7,179 nt of DNA from Verrucomicrobiota bacterium (GTDB lineage Bacteria; Verrucomicrobiota; Verrucomicrobiia; Limisphaerales; UBA9464), in the NCBI GenBank assembly GCA_017302195.1, contig JAFLEG010000038.1, forward strand, positions 1 to 7,179, read 5' to 3'. Position numbers and translations under genes: made by a program. Below, one piece after another: positions 3,835 through 7,179 of the stretch. Under the pieces are notes generated by a model. That model had not been told where the DNA came from. It made no database searches and saw only the letters and a list, made by a program, of their open reading frames with translations. How positions within the stretch are numbered: the stretch's first letter is position 1; each line of letters opens with the position of its first letter.

Positions 3835-6800
3835 CTACAGTTCGTGGGAAAGGCTGTCCACCTTGCCGGCGGTCGCCGCGCCCTGGGCTGCCCCGACGGC
3901 GCGGCTCAAGTCGGCTCCGAGAGCCCGCAGTCCGTCGCCAAGCTGGGTGCCGAGAGTCTCGATGCCCACCGGCGGAGCCGCCGTGGATGCCGGAGGCGGG
4001 GTCGCCGCAGCGACCACGCTCGCGAGCCGCTCCTCCAGTGTCGTGCGCAGCAGCTCGAGGCTTTGGCCCATGGGACCCAGATCCACCGTGACCGGCGCCG
4101 GGGGACGGGCGACCGCGGAGGCGATCGTGGACTGGATGGATTCCAACCCGGACTGAAACTGCGCCAACTGGCCCACGACGCGGCCCACGGGATCTCCGGT
4201 GTCGGTGCCGCGGGTGAACTGGTTTCGCTGAAAGGTCTTCTTGATGTCGGCCCAGCGCGCCGCCTCCTCGGGCTGCAGGTCCCCGAGCAGTTCCTTGAAC
4301 CGGAGCAGATTCGCCTCGGCCCCGGTGGTCAGGGTCTGGGATTCGCCGCGGTAGTGGCCGACGACCAGTGCGCGGACCTCGTCGTCGTCCATGATGGCCA
4401 CGACCTTCTCCGCCAGACGGTTCATGTTGCGGTAGGAACCCTGCAGCTTGAACGGCGGTTCGGTGCGGAACTCGTCGGCCTGCGCGGCGGACGCGATGTA
4501 CTCCGCATTCACCCGCATCACGATGTCGCGGATGGCCACCAGCTTCCGCAGCACGGAGAGCACCTCGTCCAGTTCCTGCGCCGAATAGGTGCCCTCCAGC
4601 CCCTCGGCGGTGCGCTGGCCGGTCTCGGCCATCCGGATGAAGGCCCGGATGTCGGACTGGCTGCGCACGGCCAGGGGAGCCAGCACCGCATTGGAGGTGA
4701 CGGCGTTTTCCAGATAGCTCGCCCGGAACCATTCGGCATTCCCACCGATGATGTCGCCCAGGTTGTAGGTGTCGGCCCGGTTGGCGAGCATGTCGGGGAT
4801 TTTGAACTTCTGCCCGCTCTCGGTGTAAGGATTGCCCGCCATCACCACCACCACCTTGCGCCCGCGCAGATCGTAGGTGCGGGGCTGTCCGCGCCACACC
4901 CCCTCGATCTTCCGCTGGCCGTCGCAGAGGGAGATGAACTTCTGCAGGAACTCGGGATTGCAGTGCTGGATGTCATCCACGCAGATCAGCGCGTTGTCCC
5001 CCATCTCCAGGGCCAGGTTCAGCTTGGAAATCTCCTCGCGGGCGGCGGCATTGGGCGCCTCCTCGGGATCGAGCGAGGTGACGGCATGGCCGATGGCCGG
5101 ACCGTTGATCTTCACGAAGACGATCCCCAGCCGGCTGGCGACGTACTCGAGCAGGGTGGTCTTGCCATAGCCCGGCGGCGAAATCAGGAGCAGCAGCCCC
5201 ATCAGGTCGGTGCGCTTGGCCGCGCCCGCAGCGCCGATCTGCTTGGCCAGATTGTCGCCGACCATGGGCAGATAGACCCGGTCGGTGAGCTGGTTGCGGA
5301 CAAAGGACGACAGGACCCGCGGCCTGAACTCCTCCAGACGCAGCCGCCGACGTTCCCGGTCCAGCAACTGGCCCTTGAGCCGGTGATACGCCTCAAAGCG
5401 TGGGACAGCCTCGGCCTCAAAGCGGCGCAGGCGATCCGTGAAGTCGAGGTAGTCGAAGGTGTAGCGGTTCGCCACGATGCGCGGATGGGCGCCCCGCAGG
5501 GCGTCCAGCACCCGGCGGGACTCGGCGTGCACGGCCGAACGCGGCAGCGCGTCGCCGCAGAGCAGGAGGGCAGCCACCTCCTCGAGATGGGACATCGTCG
5601 AAGCGCCGACGGATGGATCGGCACCCGGCTGCGCGCGGGCCCCGGAGATCAGGAATCCCTTCACCCAGTCGCGCACCATCTCCAGCTCGCTGGAGGGATG
5701 CCCCTCCAGCGCCGCACGGGCGGCGGCAAAGGTGTCTTCATGTCCCTTCGCGACGAGGTGCTGCAGAAACGCCGTGGCCAGGTGGTCGGCCTCGCGGGTG
5801 ACGGTGAAGGAGTCGCCGCCGCTCAGCTCATGAAACAGATACTCGCCGGCCTCCGCCGCCTGGGCTCCGGGATAGAGCGGCTGGGCGGCCAGAAACTCTC
5901 CGAGCAGCTTCCGGAGCGCGGTGACATAATCCTGCTGGACCGGGTCGCCCGGGAACAGGCGGTTGCGTTCTCCAAAGGCCTTCAACTTGGCGGTCCACAG
6001 CGTGCGGGTTTCCGTCGGACAGAAGCGGATCCAGTACACCAGGGCGCAGGCCCGGGCCTCGGGACGAAACCGCGCCCGCTGCAGGGCGAGATGTGTTTCT
6101 GCCAGGACGGACAGGATCCGGGCGCCGTCGTGATCATGGAGGCCCTTGGTGTAACCCTCCGGATACCGTGAGGCCATGAACTCCTGCACCACCGCCAGAC
6201 GCTGGTCCTCGGACAGCGCCAGCAACTCCTCCAGAGTGGTAGCCGACGACGTGAGGAGATGCGGATTCCCGGCCCCTCCCCCCGCCCCGAAGTACCGGAG
6301 CAGTTGCCAAGCGAGGTACTCGGCGCGGTACACCCCGGTGTTTTCAGAAACCACTTCCTGATCCCAGACCTGCCGCGTGGCCAGATAGGCCTCGTCGGTG
6401 ATCGGGTCGAAGTACTGGGTGCTCGTCAGATGGAAGTGCGGCTGGCCGTCGCGCTGGACGATGGTGAGGTCGAGCGGCTGGGTGTTGACGTTGAACCGGT
6501 GCTTGCCGAGCTGGATGACGGCCGTGCCATCCACGAAGAGATCCTGCCGGTCCTTGAGCTGCCGCACGGCGTCCTGCTGCACGGTCTTGAGCCGCCCCTG
6601 AAGGTCGTCGGCCTTCACCGAATCCCCGAGAGCGAGCAACTGCCCGATGGTCTCGCGAACCTTCGCGGTCATCAGGTCCGACGCCATGTAGGTGTGGATC
6701 TCCTCCAGGGTCTTGAAGCCTGCGAGGCGGTTCTGGATGACCTTGAGGATGCGCTCGGCGGCGGTGAGCAGCGCGCCCGCGCGCTGCTGGCGCTGCTCGA

Positions 6801-7179
6801 CGAGCGCGATTTTCCGCTGCTCAAAGGCCTCGTAGAACTCGGTGCGGCGCTCGGACAGCGTCACCGTGTATTCATCAAACCCCGCGAAGGTCCCCTCCAT
6901 CTCCTCCAGTTGGACGGTGAGGCGGTTGAGGTACTCGTCGCACTTCTCCGGCGTGTCGCAGAGGTCGAGGTAGCTGGCGGCGGACTGCCCCAGGAGCTTG
7001 AGCTGGGCGTTGAACTGCGCGGCGCCCTCCGTGGCCACGAGCGCCTGCAGGTGCTTCTTCAGCGCCGCCTTGACCTGGTTCAGCGTCGCATAGACCGAGG
7101 TGATGCCATCAATGATGCGGGTGGTCTCGGTGGGGTCCTCGATCTTCAGGCTGTTGACGATCTCGATGAGCATCTCCAG
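3835..7179 (-). CDS. Very large AAA+ ATPase of the DUF3686 'DNA repair ATPase' type (5' partial)
   Basis: 1114 codons are visible; the frame is open through the window edge (7179), so the Met at 7171-7173 is probably internal. Numbering from that Met, residues 1-~215 form long charged helices. Residues ~220-295 contain a segment typical of the family as I remember it (HRFNVNTQPL at 225-234, VYRAEYLAWQLL at 281-292), and ~336-353 the EGYTKGLHDHD motif. The AAA+ module spans ~660-920: Walker A SPPGYGKT with K671-T672, Walker B ICVDD with D733-D734, a sensor-1-like N781, an arginine-finger candidate R799 and sensor-2-like arginines R915/R919. The C-terminal ~115 residues alternate helices and Pro/Ala linkers. 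The name 'DNA repair ATPase' is an annotation; function is not established. Full-length relatives are, as I recall, around 1600 residues or more, so about a third is missing. No membrane segment is visible. Family assignment is from memory of the sequence pattern. Confidence 0.85.
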   Translation of the reverse strand: MEMLIEIVNSLKIEDPTETTRIIDGITSVYATLNQVKAALKKHLQALVATEGAAQFNAQLKLLGQSAASYLDLCDTPEKCDEYLNRLTVQLEEMEGTFAGFDEYTVTLSERRTEFYEAFEQRKIALVEQRQQRAGALLTAAERILKVIQNRLAGFKTLEEIHTYMASDLMTAKVRETIGQLLALGDSVKADDLQGRLKTVQQDAVRQLKDRQDLFVDGTAVIQLGKHRFNVNTQPLDLTIVQRDGQPHFHLTSTQYFDPITDEAYLATRQVWDQEVVSENTGVYRAEYLAWQLLRYFGAGGGAGNPHLLTSSATTLEELLALSEDQRLAVVQEFMASRYPEGYTKGLHDHDGARILSVLAETHLALQRARFRPEARACALVYWIRFCPTETRTLWTAKLKAFGERNRLFPGDPVQQDYVTALRKLLGEFLAAQPLYPGAQAAEAGEYLFHELSGGDSFTVTREADHLATAFLQHLVAKGHEDTFAAARAALEGHPSSELEMVRDWVKGFLISGARAQPGADPSVGASTMSHLEEVAALLLCGDALPRSAVHAESRRVLDALRGAHPRIVANRYTFDYLDFTDRLRRFEAEAVPRFEAYHRLKGQLLDRERRRLRLEEFRPRVLSSFVRNQLTDRVYLPMVGDNLAKQIGAAGAAKRTDLMGLLLLISPPGYGKTTLLEYVASRLGIVFVKINGPAIGHAVTSLDPEEAPNAAAREEISKLNLALEMGDNALICVDDIQHCNPEFLQKFISLCDGQRKIEGVWRGQPRTYDLRGRKVVVVMAGNPYTESGQKFKIPDMLANRADTYNLGDIIGGNAEWFRASYLENAVTSNAVLAPLAVRSQSDIRAFIRMAETGQRTAEGLEGTYSAQELDEVLSVLRKLVAIRDIVMRVNAEYIASAAQADEFRTEPPFKLQGSYRNMNRLAEKVVAIMDDDEVRALVVGHYRGESQTLTTGAEANLLRFKELLGDLQPEEAARWADIKKTFQRNQFTRGTDTGDPVGRVVGQLAQFQSGLESIQSTIASAVARPPAPVTVDLGPMGQSLELLRTTLEERLASVVAAATPPPASTAAPPVGIETLGTQLGDGLRALGADLSRAVGAAQGAATAGKVDSLSHEL

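Noticed and set aside
4841..4856. A His-run (five consecutive His) in a plus-strand frame
   Set aside because: It is the complement of the Val-rich beta strand (VVVV) before sensor 1 in the ATPase, not a metal-binding protein.
3646..6171. An 841-codon open frame on the plus strand
   Set aside because: It is antisense to the ATPase gene, which carries intact Walker and sensor motifs. The translated product is repetitive Gly/Gln/Leu/His-rich with no domain signature, a common artefact of high third-position G/C.

Overview
The window is GC-rich, densely coded bacterial DNA. Codon third positions are strongly G/C in the genes I accept. The best guess for the host is a high-GC Verrucomicrobiota-type bacterium. 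That guess rests on the gene types, the weak or absent Shine-Dalgarno sequences and the TTCATC-heptamer intergenic repeats. It is an inference without a marker gene. I see no rRNA, tRNA, CRISPR array, transposase or phage gene.

Left half, plus strand (1-2530). It holds the 3' end of a membrane protein gene (1-165), then a 242-base gap with a heptamer repeat. Next comes a two-gene cassette: a RodZ-like membrane-anchored helix-turn-helix protein (408-941) and a short CorA-like two-helix membrane protein whose GMN signature reads GME (951-1685). A second copy of the 36-base heptamer repeat, in the opposite orientation, closes the cassette. Then a possible 19-codon ORF overlaps by four bases the GTG start of an unrecognised membrane protein (1832-2530).

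Middle (2531-2746). This gap lies between convergent genes and is full of secondary structure: a 72-base nested palindrome followed by two simple hairpins. It is probably an intergenic repeat element and/or a bidirectional terminator.

Right half, minus strand (7179 down to 2747). A tightly packed operon begins beyond the window edge. Its first visible gene encodes the C-terminal ~1114 residues of a very large AAA+ ATPase that I recognise as the DUF3686-type 'DNA repair ATPase' family. It is followed with no gap, and in the same reading frame, by a 67-codon helical protein. A four-base ATGA overlap then leads to a 295-codon protein with a helical N-terminus, a small folded domain, a long Pro/Ala linker and a basic C-terminal peptide. 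The packing implies translational coupling, so the ATPase and the two small proteins probably work together. The function of this family is not established, and this three-gene unit is the best candidate here for an undescribed system.
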